A stretch of DNA of 5,655 nucleotides from Gammaproteobacteria bacterium (GCA_024511045.1 JANEMG010000172.1:1-5655); one strand, 5' to 3'. Positions 1 through 5,470 are shown, counted from the first letter of the stretch. The notes: generated by a model from the sequence alone, not told the origin. Translations and numbers: made by a program.

Positions 1-35
1 TTACGACATCCAAAAAACTACTGTTGATAATGATT

Positions 36-128
36 TCAATACTGCGACCAAGCCTTCCAGACCCAGTTTGTAATAATCTGTCGTTGTGTGCTCGATAATT
101 TTTTTGTCATGTACAGAGGTAAATTCAT
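36..128 (-). CDS. possible 30-aa leader-like small ORF directly after nagZ (uncertain)
   Basis: An ATG starts at 128, the base right after the nagZ TAG stop. It is preceded by a GAGG Shine-Dalgarno match (complement of 137–140) with an 8-base spacer, so re-initiation after nagZ is plausible. The frame gives 30 residues beginning MNLPLYMTKKLSST and ends in TGA at 38–36. I recognise no family. The codons ACA AAA AAA form an in-frame A-AAA-AAA slippery heptamer; a −1 slip, or one extra A, would give a 42-residue product ending at base 1 (…KLGLEGLVAVLKSLS…VVFWMS). It could be a real small protein, a frameshifted gene, or chance. The surrounding 128 bases are AT-richer than the neighbouring genes and show nothing else clear. 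Confidence 0.25.
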   Translation of the reverse strand: MNLPLYMTKKLSSTQRQIITNWVWKAWSQY

Positions 129-1151
129 CTAATTTTCCTCGGTTAACTGACTGACAAGTATCGCTGTCTGCCGCCATTTGGGGGAATCCAGCAATTGCTG
201 GCGGGTCAATTGCCGCCCGCCCCGCATGGCTCGCAATCTTCGTTCCCTGGCGGGATTCGCCTCGCTGGGAAGGGCGTCGAGGACCTGGGCAGCGGCATCG
301 GGATTGTTGCATACCAGCAGCATGTCGCAGCCGGCCTGGCTGGCCAGTCTGGCGCGTTCCACAAAACCACCGGCCTGGGCCGCTCCCGCCATGCTCAGGT
401 CATCACTGAATACCGCGCCATGGAAGCCCAGCTCCCGGCGCAATATCTGTTCGATCCAGATTCTGGAAAATCCGGCCGGCCAGCTGTCGACGGCAGGGTA
501 GACGACATGCGCCGGCATGATGCCTTCCAGTCCCTCGTCGATCAGCTGTCGAAAGGGAAGCAGGTCTTTGCAGCGCAGTGTTTCCAGGTCACGGTCGTCA
601 CAAGGCAGGGCAAGGTGGGAGTCCAGGGCGACGCCGCCATGGCCCGGGAAATGCTTGCCGACAGCCGCCATGCCTGCGGCATGCATGCCTTTTCTGAAGC
701 GGCTGGCAAGGCGGGCAACCGTTTGGCAATCCCGGGAAAAGGCACGGTCGCCGATAATACTGCTGATGCCGCAATCCACGTCCAGGACCGGTGCAAAGCT
801 GAAATCGACGCCAATGGCAAGCAGTTCCGCCGCCATCAGCCAGCCCGCCTTCTCCGCCAGCGTATCGGGATCGGGGTGGCGGGCATAACAGCCGGCAGCC
901 GGCAGCCGGGTGAAATCCTGCTGAAAGCGCTGCACGCGGCCGCCTTCCTGATCTACGGCAATGAGGATGTCGCCGTTGCGGGCGGCGCGTATGTCCAGGA
1001 TCAATGCCGAGATCTGCCCGGCATCGATGAAGTTGCGGGCGAAAAGAATGACCGCGCCGGTATTGGGGTGATCGATTTTTTCCCGTTCTTCCGCAGTCAG
1101 GGCCGGGCCCTGCAGATCGATCATGATCGGGCCTAGGGGATGGGTGGGCAT
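129..1151 (-). CDS. nagZ: beta-N-acetylhexosaminidase NagZ (glycoside hydrolase family 3)
   Basis: Cytoplasmic exo-glycosidase that removes non-reducing GlcNAc from GlcNAc-1,6-anhydroMurNAc (peptide) muropeptides during wall recycling. In bacteria with inducible AmpC, its products are also the signals sensed by AmpR. The 340-residue length fits the single-domain (TIM-barrel) NagZ of Gram-negatives. Visible motifs are GPIMIDLQG near the N-terminus, the substrate-binding loop DQEGGRVQRF (67–76), the hallmark KHFPGHGGVALDSH (166–179) with catalytic loop Asp177/His179, and FSDDLSM (248–254) carrying the expected nucleophilic aspartate. No signal peptide is seen. The ATG at 1151 has no good Shine-Dalgarno; an internal ATG at 1124 is possible but would begin at the first conserved strand, so 1151 is preferred. 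It is divergent from the FliL-domain gene. Family assignment is firm; the exact start is less so. Confidence 0.95.
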   Translation of the reverse strand: MPTHPLGPIMIDLQGPALTAEEREKIDHPNTGAVILFARNFIDAGQISALILDIRAARNGDILIAVDQEGGRVQRFQQDFTRLPAAGCYARHPDPDTLAEKAGWLMAAELLAIGVDFSFAPVLDVDCGISSIIGDRAFSRDCQTVARLASRFRKGMHAAGMAAVGKHFPGHGGVALDSHLALPCDDRDLETLRCKDLLPFRQLIDEGLEGIMPAHVVYPAVDSWPAGFSRIWIEQILRRELGFHGAVFSDDLSMAGAAQAGGFVERARLASQAGCDMLLVCNNPDAAAQVLDALPSEANPARERRLRAMRGGRQLTRQQLLDSPKWRQTAILVSQLTEEN

Positions 1152-1193
1152 GGTGGTGTCAGCGTTCGGAAATCCAGGGTTCAGGGATTGTAC

Positions 1194-1199
1194 TATAAT
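1194..1199 (+). promoter_or_regulatory. candidate sigma-70 -10 box for the FliL-domain gene
   Basis: A perfect TATAAT lies 40 bases upstream of the GTG start. No convincing −35 hexamer sits 16–18 bases before it, so it would be weak or activator-dependent. The same segment read on the other strand offers TATAGT and TACAAT, so it may also serve divergent nagZ. Pattern match only. Confidence 0.35.
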
Positions 1200-1239
1200 G
1201 ATTTCGTAGTGATTGGCTTTATCTTATCAGGAGATTGTC

Positions 1240-1632
1240 GTGCACATCTTGGTTTTGTTGTTGAGTATGGTTTTCCTTCCAGGTTTTGCAGCCGCTGAAG
1301 AGGAGGAGGTCGCTGCACCGGCCCTGGAATATCTGGAAATGACGCCCAAGTTTACCGTGAATCTGCAGGGGCGGAAAAAATATCTGCTGGTCGATGTCCA
1401 GCTGCTGGTCGAAGGCGATACCCAGATAGAGACGGTGAAGAAGCATTTCCCGGCATTGCGTCACGAACTGATCATGCTGTTCAGCGGCCGTCCGATGCAC
1501 GAACTGCAAAGCGCAGAACAGCGTGAGAAGCTGCGCCAGGAAGCGCTGGAAAAGGTCAGGGAAACCCTGGACAAATATGCCGACAGCAAAGGTGTACAGG
1601 ATCTGTTTTTTACCGAGTTTCTGATGCAGTAA
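1240..1632 (+). CDS. exported FliL-domain protein, stand-alone
   Basis: A 130-residue protein with a hydrophobic N-terminus (about residues 2–16) ending in GFAAA before an acidic EEEE run, which looks like a cleavable signal peptide with cleavage after residue 19. The remainder matches the FliL pattern: LEMTPKFTVNL (32–42), KKYLLVDVQLLVEG (46–59), HFPALRHELIMLFSGR (69–84), SAEQREKLRQEAL (91–103) and the C-terminal LFFTEFLMQ (122–130). Classical FliL is an inner-membrane-anchored flagellar motor protein supporting the stator. This copy has no flagellar neighbours and seems secreted to the periplasm, so a motor role is only one possibility. The GTG start at 1240 is chosen because AGGAG (1229–1233) sits six bases before it; a TTG at 1213 is open but lacks a site. 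The n-region carries no Lys/Arg, which is unusual for a signal peptide. Confidence 0.8.
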   Translation: MHILVLLLSMVFLPGFAAAEEEEVAAPALEYLEMTPKFTVNLQGRKKYLLVDVQLLVEGDTQIETVKKHFPALRHELIMLFSGRPMHELQSAEQREKLRQEALEKVRETLDKYADSKGVQDLFFTEFLMQ

Positions 1633-1651
1633 AACCCTTGCCGACCCCGGC

Positions 1652-2071
1652 TCAAACAATCCGGCAGCGCGTCAGGTTTTTTTTCAGCAGAGTCAGGATG
1701 TCTTCGATTTCCGACGGGCTGTAGGGAATCGCGTCGCCGCTTCCCCAGACCGGGGCAGGCCAGGCACGGTCGGTTCGATAACGGACTACATGGTGCAGGT
1801 GCAGTTGCGGCACCAGATTGCCCAACGCGGCAATATTCATTTTGTCGGCCCGAAACAGACGGGCCAGATTCTCCCCCAGATAGCAGGATTCCTCGATCAA
1901 CCGATGCCGGTCTGTGCTGGTCAGTTGATGGATTTCGGTGATATCGGCAATTTCCGGAACCAGGATAAACCAGGGGTATTGCTTATCGTTCATCATCAAC
2001 AGCCTGCATAGTGGCAAAGAGCCTATTTCGATGCAATCCTGCTGCAGCCGGGGGTGCAGCGCAAAAGTCAT
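1652..2071 (-). CDS. HIT-family nucleotide hydrolase/transferase
   Basis: A 139-residue member of the histidine-triad superfamily, which hydrolyses or transfers nucleotide monophosphates from dinucleoside polyphosphates or nucleotidyl conjugates. The conserved CRLLMMNDKQYPWFILVP (22–39), the ALGNLVPQLHLHHVVRY block (82–98) and WPAPVWG (104–110) are typical of a short gammaproteobacterial HIT subgroup. In the triad, Gln89 takes the place of the first histidine, and His91 would be the nucleophile with His93 following. To my knowledge this QLHxHH variant is usual in that subgroup, so it need not mean loss of activity. The ATG at 2071 has GGAG (complement of 2079–2082) seven bases upstream and leads straight into the conserved MTF-LHPRLQQD start; an ATG at 2101 would only add a proline/arginine-rich tail. 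It converges on the FliL-domain gene with 19 bases between stops. The physiological substrate is unknown. Confidence 0.87.
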   Translation of the reverse strand: MTFALHPRLQQDCIEIGSLPLCRLLMMNDKQYPWFILVPEIADITEIHQLTSTDRHRLIEESCYLGENLARLFRADKMNIAALGNLVPQLHLHHVVRYRTDRAWPAPVWGSGDAIPYSPSEIEDILTLLKKNLTRCRIV

Positions 2072-2098
2072 GGGTCGTCTCCGATCGGGCCCGCAAGG

Positions 2099-2116
2099 CA
2101 TGGGTGCTCCCCCATG
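2099..2116. repeat. 6-bp stem-loop CATGGG/CCCATG in the divergent spacer
   Basis: CATGGG (2099–2104) pairs with CCCATG (2111–2116) across a six-base loop. It lies upstream of the HIT start and would fall within its transcript leader if transcription begins at the extended −10 near 2194–2202. It is not followed by a T tract in either direction, so it is not a terminator. A nearby second GCCATG (2119–2124) could compete for pairing. Function unknown. Confidence 0.35.
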
Positions 2117-2132
2117 ACTGCCATGCAGGTAC

Positions 2133-2161
2133 TTGATTTATCCAGTCAAACGAAGTGTAAT
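2133..2161 (+). promoter_or_regulatory. candidate sigma-70 promoter for the membrane protein gene
   Basis: TTGATT (2133–2138) and TGTAAT (2156–2161) are separated by exactly 17 bases, a good match to TTGACA-17-TATAAT. Transcription would begin near 2168 and leave a leader of about 50 bases. TTGA…TCAA flanks the −35 region (2133–2136 and 2146–2149), which might be an operator, but the spacing does not match an FNR/CRP site. Confidence 0.5.
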
Positions 2162-2193
2162 GATTGCCCCGGTCAGGGAGGCTGATTCCACGA

Positions 2194-2202
2194 ATTATAA
2201 CA
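2194..2202 (-). promoter_or_regulatory. candidate extended -10 promoter for the HIT gene
   Basis: On the minus strand this reads TGTTATAAT, a perfect extended −10 element (TGnTATAAT), which can work without a −35 box; none is evident. It would give the HIT gene a leader of about 115 bases and would fire through the facing plus-strand promoter at 2133–2161, so the two could interfere. Pattern match only. Confidence 0.35.
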
Positions 2203-2217
2203 ATTAAAGGTGCAACC

Positions 2218-3276
2218 ATGGCGATATCGAATATTCAGGCGGAACAGGCTGCCGCAGCGGCCGCTTCTGCGCCGGCAGTGGCGATTTCATTCCGCTTGCT
2301 GCTGGCGCTCTATTCTGTCATCCCCATCAGCCTGTTGATTCAGTTCCTCGATGCCAACTATGCAGATGCCTATCTGCAGCAGTCCCTGACCAGCAGCCCA
2401 AAGCATTTTATATTGCTGCTGATCATTATCGGCACACCGCATATCATCGCCAGCAGCATGATATTGTTCGGCAACCGTGAATATCTGCAGCTTTACAAAT
2501 TCAGGATAATCGGCATGACGCTGGCGATCATCGTGGTTTTTGGCTTCGGCAGCCTGTTTCTGCCTTACCATCTGCTGTTTGTGCTGGTGGCGGTATGGAC
2601 AATCTACCATGTCCTGAAGCAGCAGCATGGAATCGCGCGTGGTGTTTGCAGGCTGTCCGGTTGGCAGTTCAATCTGCAGTTGTGGCTGAGCATCGCCGCC
2701 GGGATATTCATCTACATGGGGATTTTTTTGAAAAACAGCCTGCTTCCCGAGCAGCTGCAGTTGATCGGGCAGATTTCGGCGCTATTTTGCGCCGCCCTGG
2801 TGATGAGTACGCTGTATTGTCAGCGTTCCGTGCCGACGGCATTCGGCAAGGTCTTTCTCTGGGCCAATGCAATGCTGGTGCTGAGCAGTTTTTATCTCTA
2901 TCTGCAGCAGTATCATATCCTGGCGATTCTGGTCCCGCGCCTGGTGCACGACAGCACAGCGTTTATTTTCTATGTCAGCCATGATTACAATCGGCATCAC
3001 CGGCAGCCGCAAAACCTCATCTATCGCGTGGCCAGGAAGCTGCATCTGAACAGTTTCATTGTCTTGCCGCTGCTTTCCTTTGCGCTGGCCGTTGTCCTGC
3101 AGCAGTATGGCGATCATGTCGTCAACTGGCTTGGCGAAGTTCTCTTCGGCGTGGAAATAAAAAGGGCCATCACTCTGGGACTGCTTGGGTACCTGGCCCT
3201 GATGCATTACTATAGCGAAGCCTTCACCTGGAAGGGTGATTCGCCTTACCGGCAGTTTATCATCTTCAAAAAATAG
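2218..3276 (+). CDS. polytopic histidine-rich inner-membrane protein, function unknown
   Basis: A 352-residue integral membrane protein that I cannot assign to a named family. After an Ala-rich N-terminus (residues 8–22) there are about nine hydrophobic segments, roughly 24–44, 63–84, 96–113, 117–133, 152–171, 184–202, 212–237, 277–295 and 316–332. Histidines and acids fall in motif-like clusters at membrane edges: GTPHIIAS (72–79), WTIYHVLKQQHG (127–138), VHDSTAFIFYVSHDYNRHH (243–261) and LMHYYSEAFTWK (328–339). Such spaced His/Asp/Glu sets resemble membrane di-metal oxygenases, hydroxylases or Brp/Blh-type carotenoid-cleaving enzymes, but none of their exact signatures is present; an enzymatic role is inference. 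The ATG at 2218 is chosen over an upstream TTG at 2164 because AAAGG (2206–2210) lies seven bases before it. It is transcribed alone, divergent from the HIT gene, with no plus-strand partner downstream. Confidence 0.85.
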   Translation: MAISNIQAEQAAAAAASAPAVAISFRLLLALYSVIPISLLIQFLDANYADAYLQQSLTSSPKHFILLLIIIGTPHIIASSMILFGNREYLQLYKFRIIGMTLAIIVVFGFGSLFLPYHLLFVLVAVWTIYHVLKQQHGIARGVCRLSGWQFNLQLWLSIAAGIFIYMGIFLKNSLLPEQLQLIGQISALFCAALVMSTLYCQRSVPTAFGKVFLWANAMLVLSSFYLYLQQYHILAILVPRLVHDSTAFIFYVSHDYNRHHRQPQNLIYRVARKLHLNSFIVLPLLSFALAVVLQQYGDHVVNWLGEVLFGVEIKRAITLGLLGYLALMHYYSEAFTWKGDSPYRQFIIFKK

Positions 3277-3289
3277 GGGCTGCAACCCC
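3265..3289 (-). terminator. possible rho-independent terminator for the dodecin transcript
   Basis: On the minus strand, GGGG-TTGCAG-CCCC (complement of 3276–3289; five pairs if a T·G wobble is counted) is followed by TATTTTTT. It lies downstream of the dodecin stop and overlaps the last codons of the convergent membrane protein gene. The stem is short, and the distance from the dodecin stop is about 220 bases, so the call is tentative. Confidence 0.35.
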
Positions 3290-3507
3290 GGTGTGTTGGC
3301 CTGCTTGCATACCCCGTCACTGCTCGAATCGTGGCAGTGGGATGCCTGGAAAGAACGCTGTAGTTTCCCTTGGGTGCGTGCCGGCAGTCTCCCTGCCGCC
3401 AACATCTTTGCCGAATACCCTGCGGCCTGCAAGCCTGCGCCGAAATTTCCTATGCGATGGATATAGCGCAGCCACCATGTCAATGGGGGAATTGCAGGCG
3501 CTGGGCG
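3277..3507. other. convergent intergenic spacer with small stem-loops; no supported gene
   Basis: A 231-base gap between the convergent ends of the membrane protein and dodecin genes. Short frames cross it on both strands but lack ribosome sites and recognisable domains. Two further inverted repeats are visible: CACTGC/GCAGTG (3318–3323 and 3334–3339, ten-base loop) and CGGCAG/CTGCCG (3382–3387 and 3393–3398, five-base loop). GC content is similar to the genes around it. It may be a dispersed intergenic repeat or decayed coding sequence; one copy cannot decide. Confidence 0.4.
3382..3398. repeat. 6-bp stem-loop CGGCAG/CTGCCG
   Basis: A GC-rich perfect stem with loop TCTCC in the spacer between convergent genes. 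No T run follows on either strand, so it is not a standard terminator. Size and location recall REP-like elements, but no second copy is seen in this window. Confidence 0.35.
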
Positions 3508-3717
3508 TCAATCATCCAGTGTGAAGCCCACCTTGATGGTCACTTGCCAGTGGGCGATTTTGCCTTCGTCGATATGGCCGCGGGTTTCGATTACTTCAAA
3601 CCAGCGCATGCCATGGATGCTTTGCGAGGCCTTGGCAATGGCGTTCTCGATGGCCTCCTGCATGCCGGTTTTCGAAGAGCCGGTGAGTTCTATTTTTTTG
3701 TAGGTATGGTCGGACAT
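3508..3717 (-). CDS. dodecin family flavin-binding protein
   Basis: A 69-residue protein with the complete dodecin layout: a first strand with YKKIELTGSS (6–15), one amphipathic helix (about 18–34, MQEAIENAIAKASQSI), and two long strands, MRWFEVIETRGHI (37–49) and HWQVTIKVGF (56–65). Dodecins form hollow cytoplasmic dodecamers that bind flavins (FMN, FAD, riboflavin or lumichrome), usually viewed as flavin storage or scavenging of photoreactive flavin. Trp39 corresponds to the tryptophan that stacks on the isoalloxazine ring, and Gln58 to the residue contacting its edge. The start is clear: AGGAGG (complement of 3722–3727) lies just before the ATG, suggesting strong translation. It follows murU by 80 bases with no convincing terminator between, so it may be read from the amgK–murU transcript; a TATAAC (complement of 3738–3743) could be its own −10. 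Confidence 0.93.
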   Translation of the reverse strand: MSDHTYKKIELTGSSKTGMQEAIENAIAKASQSIHGMRWFEVIETRGHIDEGKIAHWQVTIKVGFTLDD

Positions 3718-3737
3718 TTTTCCTCCTCAACCTTGAA

Positions 3738-3743
3738 GTTATA
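3738..3743 (-). promoter_or_regulatory. weak candidate -10 box for the dodecin gene
   Basis: TATAAC on the minus strand, 20 bases upstream of the dodecin ATG. No acceptable −35 hexamer is found at 16–18 bases, so independent transcription is uncertain. Confidence 0.2.
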
Positions 3744-3797
3744 AAGAAACACGGGTTGAACCGGTATTTCCGCGGCACCGGGCTGCGGCGTGGACTT

Positions 3798-4469
3798 TCA
3801 GGTGTTTCTGTAGTGCCGGTCCAGTTCCTGCAGGCGCTGCGGGGTGCCGATGTCCATCCAGAATCCCCGATAAACTTCACCTGTCACCAGGCCGGTGCGC
3901 ATGGCCTGGCGCAGCAGCGGGGCCAGGCGCATTTTCCCGGGACGGCATCGGCTGAACAGTTCAGAACGATAAATGCCGATACCGCTGAAAGTATACCGTA
4001 TTTTTCCCTGAACGCTGACAATTCCGTTTGCCAATGCGAAATCCCCTTCCGGATGGTGTTCGGGGTTGGGGACCAGCACCAGGTGCGCCTGCCGCAGCGA
4101 TTGGGCTTTTTCCTGCAGGGTGGCAAAGGGAAAGTCGCAGGCGATGTCGCCATTGACCACCAGAAACGGCTCCGACCCAAGCAGCGGCAAGGCGTGCAGT
4201 ATGCCGCCGGCAGTTTCCAGGCCGTTCTCACCCTCGTTGGAATAGGCGATCCTGGCGCCAAATCGGGCGCCGCTGCCGATGCTTTCTTCTATCTGCCGGC
4301 CGAGGTGCGCCAGATTGATCACCAAATCGTTAAAGCCGGCCTGAACCAGGGCTTCGATGGTGTATTCCAGCATTGGCCGGCCGGCGACAGGAAGCAGGGG
4401 CTTGGGGGTGTGGTCGGTCAGGGGACGCATTCTTTCGCCTCGTCCGGCGGCCAGTATCATGGCTTTCAT
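3798..4469 (-). CDS. murU: N-acetylmuramate alpha-1-phosphate uridylyltransferase MurU
   Basis: Cytoplasmic nucleotidyltransferase that makes UDP-MurNAc from MurNAc-alpha-1-phosphate and UTP, the last step of the anabolic MurNAc recycling route first described in Pseudomonas putida. The 223 residues form a single Rossmann-like sugar-nucleotidyltransferase domain. Visible are the nucleotide-binding MILAAGRGERMRPLT (4–18) with Lys23 in TPKPLLPVAGRP, ENGLETAGG (81–89), LVVNGDI (103–109) with metal-binding Asp108, FSGIGIY (161–167) and WMDIGTP (204–210) with the second metal aspartate. The length matches MurU and is far shorter than GlmU, which carries an added acyltransferase domain; RmlA and GalU differ in size and signature. 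The start codon overlaps the amgK stop as ATGA, with no strong ribosome site of its own, so translation is likely coupled to amgK. Confidence 0.94.
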   Translation of the reverse strand: MKAMILAAGRGERMRPLTDHTPKPLLPVAGRPMLEYTIEALVQAGFNDLVINLAHLGRQIEESIGSGARFGARIAYSNEGENGLETAGGILHALPLLGSEPFLVVNGDIACDFPFATLQEKAQSLRQAHLVLVPNPEHHPEGDFALANGIVSVQGKIRYTFSGIGIYRSELFSRCRPGKMRLAPLLRQAMRTGLVTGEVYRGFWMDIGTPQRLQELDRHYRNT

Positions 4470-5470
4470 CGGTCTGTGCGCTGTCTGGGGAGGCGGTATT
4501 TGTGCAGCAGCTGCCGGAATGCAGATAATTCCGGATAGCGGCTGCAGACCTGCAGGACGTAATTCATGGTGCGGGGGATGTCTGCCAGATAATCGGGTTT
4601 CGCATCGCGCAGGTACAGCCGGGCAAAAATGCCGGTGGCTTTCAGGTGCCGCTGCATGCCCATCAAATCGAACCAGCGTCTGAACTGCCCGAGGCTGCAG
4701 GAAATGCCGTCCTGTTCCAGGAGGCGCTGGTAATAGTCACGCATCCAGGACTCGATTTGCTGTTCCGGCCAGGCAATGTAACAATCCCGCAGCAGAGAGA
4801 CCAGGTCGTAGGTCACCGGGCCAATGACCGCATCCTGAAAATCCAGGACGCCGGGCGGGTTTTCCGCCGTGACCATCAGGTTGCGCGAGTGGTAGTCCCT
4901 GTGTACACACACGCGTGGCTGCTGCAGCGCGGAGGTGCATAAAAACGACCCGGTGGCTGCGATGATCTGCCGTTCGCTCCGGTTCAGGTCAAGGCGGACG
5001 AATTTCTGCAGGTACCATTCCTCGAAGATGCCCAGTTCCCGCTTCAGCAGGGACTCGTCGTAGACGGGCAGTCCGCAGGAACCGATATCGATGTTGCCCT
5101 GCAGCCAAAACAGGCTGTCCAGCGCGTAGCGGTACAGTCCAGCGGCGCTGCCGGCCTGCAATGCATCGAGAAAGCATTGGCTGCCGAAGTCCTGCAGCAG
5201 CAGGAAGCCCTGTTTCAGATTCTGCTGGAAAATGTCCGGGACGTTGATTTTTGCCTTGGCAAACAATTCCGCCACTTCGATGAAGGGCTGCAGATTCTCC
5301 TTGGCAGGCGGTGCGTCCATGACGATGAATCGTTGTTGGCCCCGTGATACCCGGAAATAACGCCGGAAACTGGCATCGCTGGAGGCAGGTTCGATGCTGT
5401 CGATGGGCATCCGGAGTTCCTGTTCCAGCCAGTGAACAAGCGCATCTTTTCTGCTGTCAGCACATGCCAT
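4466..5470 (-). CDS. amgK: anomeric MurNAc/GlcNAc kinase AmgK
   Basis: Cytoplasmic sugar kinase that phosphorylates MurNAc (and GlcNAc) at the anomeric C1 using ATP, supplying the substrate for MurU. The 334-residue protein has the aminoglycoside-phosphotransferase/choline-kinase fold: SSDASFRRYFRV (30–41) in the nucleotide loop, a lysine-poor FIVMDAPP strand (48–55), LLLQDFGSQ hinge (90–98), the catalytic VHRDYHSRNLM (189–199) with Asp192 and Asn197, and VLDFQDAVIGP (208–218) with metal-binding Asp210. The HRDYHSRN and DFQDA forms, together with the murU overlap, separate it from antibiotic-modifying APH enzymes and homoserine kinases. The ATG at 5470 is preferred over a TTG at 5476; neither has a clear Shine-Dalgarno. 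It is the first gene of the amgK–murU unit. In related genomes this pair is often divergent from lptD, which may lie just beyond the right edge (inference). Confidence 0.93.
   Translation of the reverse strand: MACADSRKDALVHWLEQELRMPIDSIEPASSDASFRRYFRVSRGQQRFIVMDAPPAKENLQPFIEVAELFAKAKINVPDIFQQNLKQGFLLLQDFGSQCFLDALQAGSAAGLYRYALDSLFWLQGNIDIGSCGLPVYDESLLKRELGIFEEWYLQKFVRLDLNRSERQIIAATGSFLCTSALQQPRVCVHRDYHSRNLMVTAENPPGVLDFQDAVIGPVTYDLVSLLRDCYIAWPEQQIESWMRDYYQRLLEQDGISCSLGQFRRWFDLMGMQRHLKATGIFARLYLRDAKPDYLADIPRTMNYVLQVCSRYPELSAFRQLLHKYRLPRQRTDR

Noticed and set aside
195..1136. Long open frame on the plus strand across nagZ (about 313 codons)
   Set aside because: It lies antisense to a well-supported nagZ with intact motifs, has no recognisable domain, and is explained by the GC-rich codon bias of nagZ.
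1643..1683. CCGG…CCGG inverted repeat followed by a T8 run, as a terminator for the FliL-domain gene
   Set aside because: The stem is only four base pairs and the T run begins about 12 bases after it; the T run is explained by Lys codons of the HIT gene on the other strand.
2133..2149. TTGAT…GTCAA as an FNR/CRP-type site
   Set aside because: The half-sites are 7 bases apart where 4 (FNR) or 6 (CRP) would be needed, and the second half-site is imperfect.
2164..2217. Upstream TTG start that would add 18 residues to the membrane protein
   Set aside because: The added residues look non-coding and overlap the region just after the predicted −10 box; the ATG at 2218 has a better-placed ribosome site.
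2782..3483. Minus-strand open frame of about 233 codons running over the end of the membrane protein gene
   Set aside because: Most of it is antisense to a gene with clear membrane segments and motifs; it has no ribosome site or domain.
3756..4538. Plus-strand open frame of about 260 codons across murU
   Set aside because: Antisense to murU, whose nucleotidyltransferase motifs are intact; no domain is visible in the plus-strand frame.
4466..5470. Aminoglycoside phosphotransferase (antibiotic resistance) reading of the kinase
   Set aside because: The fold is shared, but the HRDYHSRN/DFQDA forms and the four-base overlap with murU fit the chromosomal MurNAc kinase AmgK.
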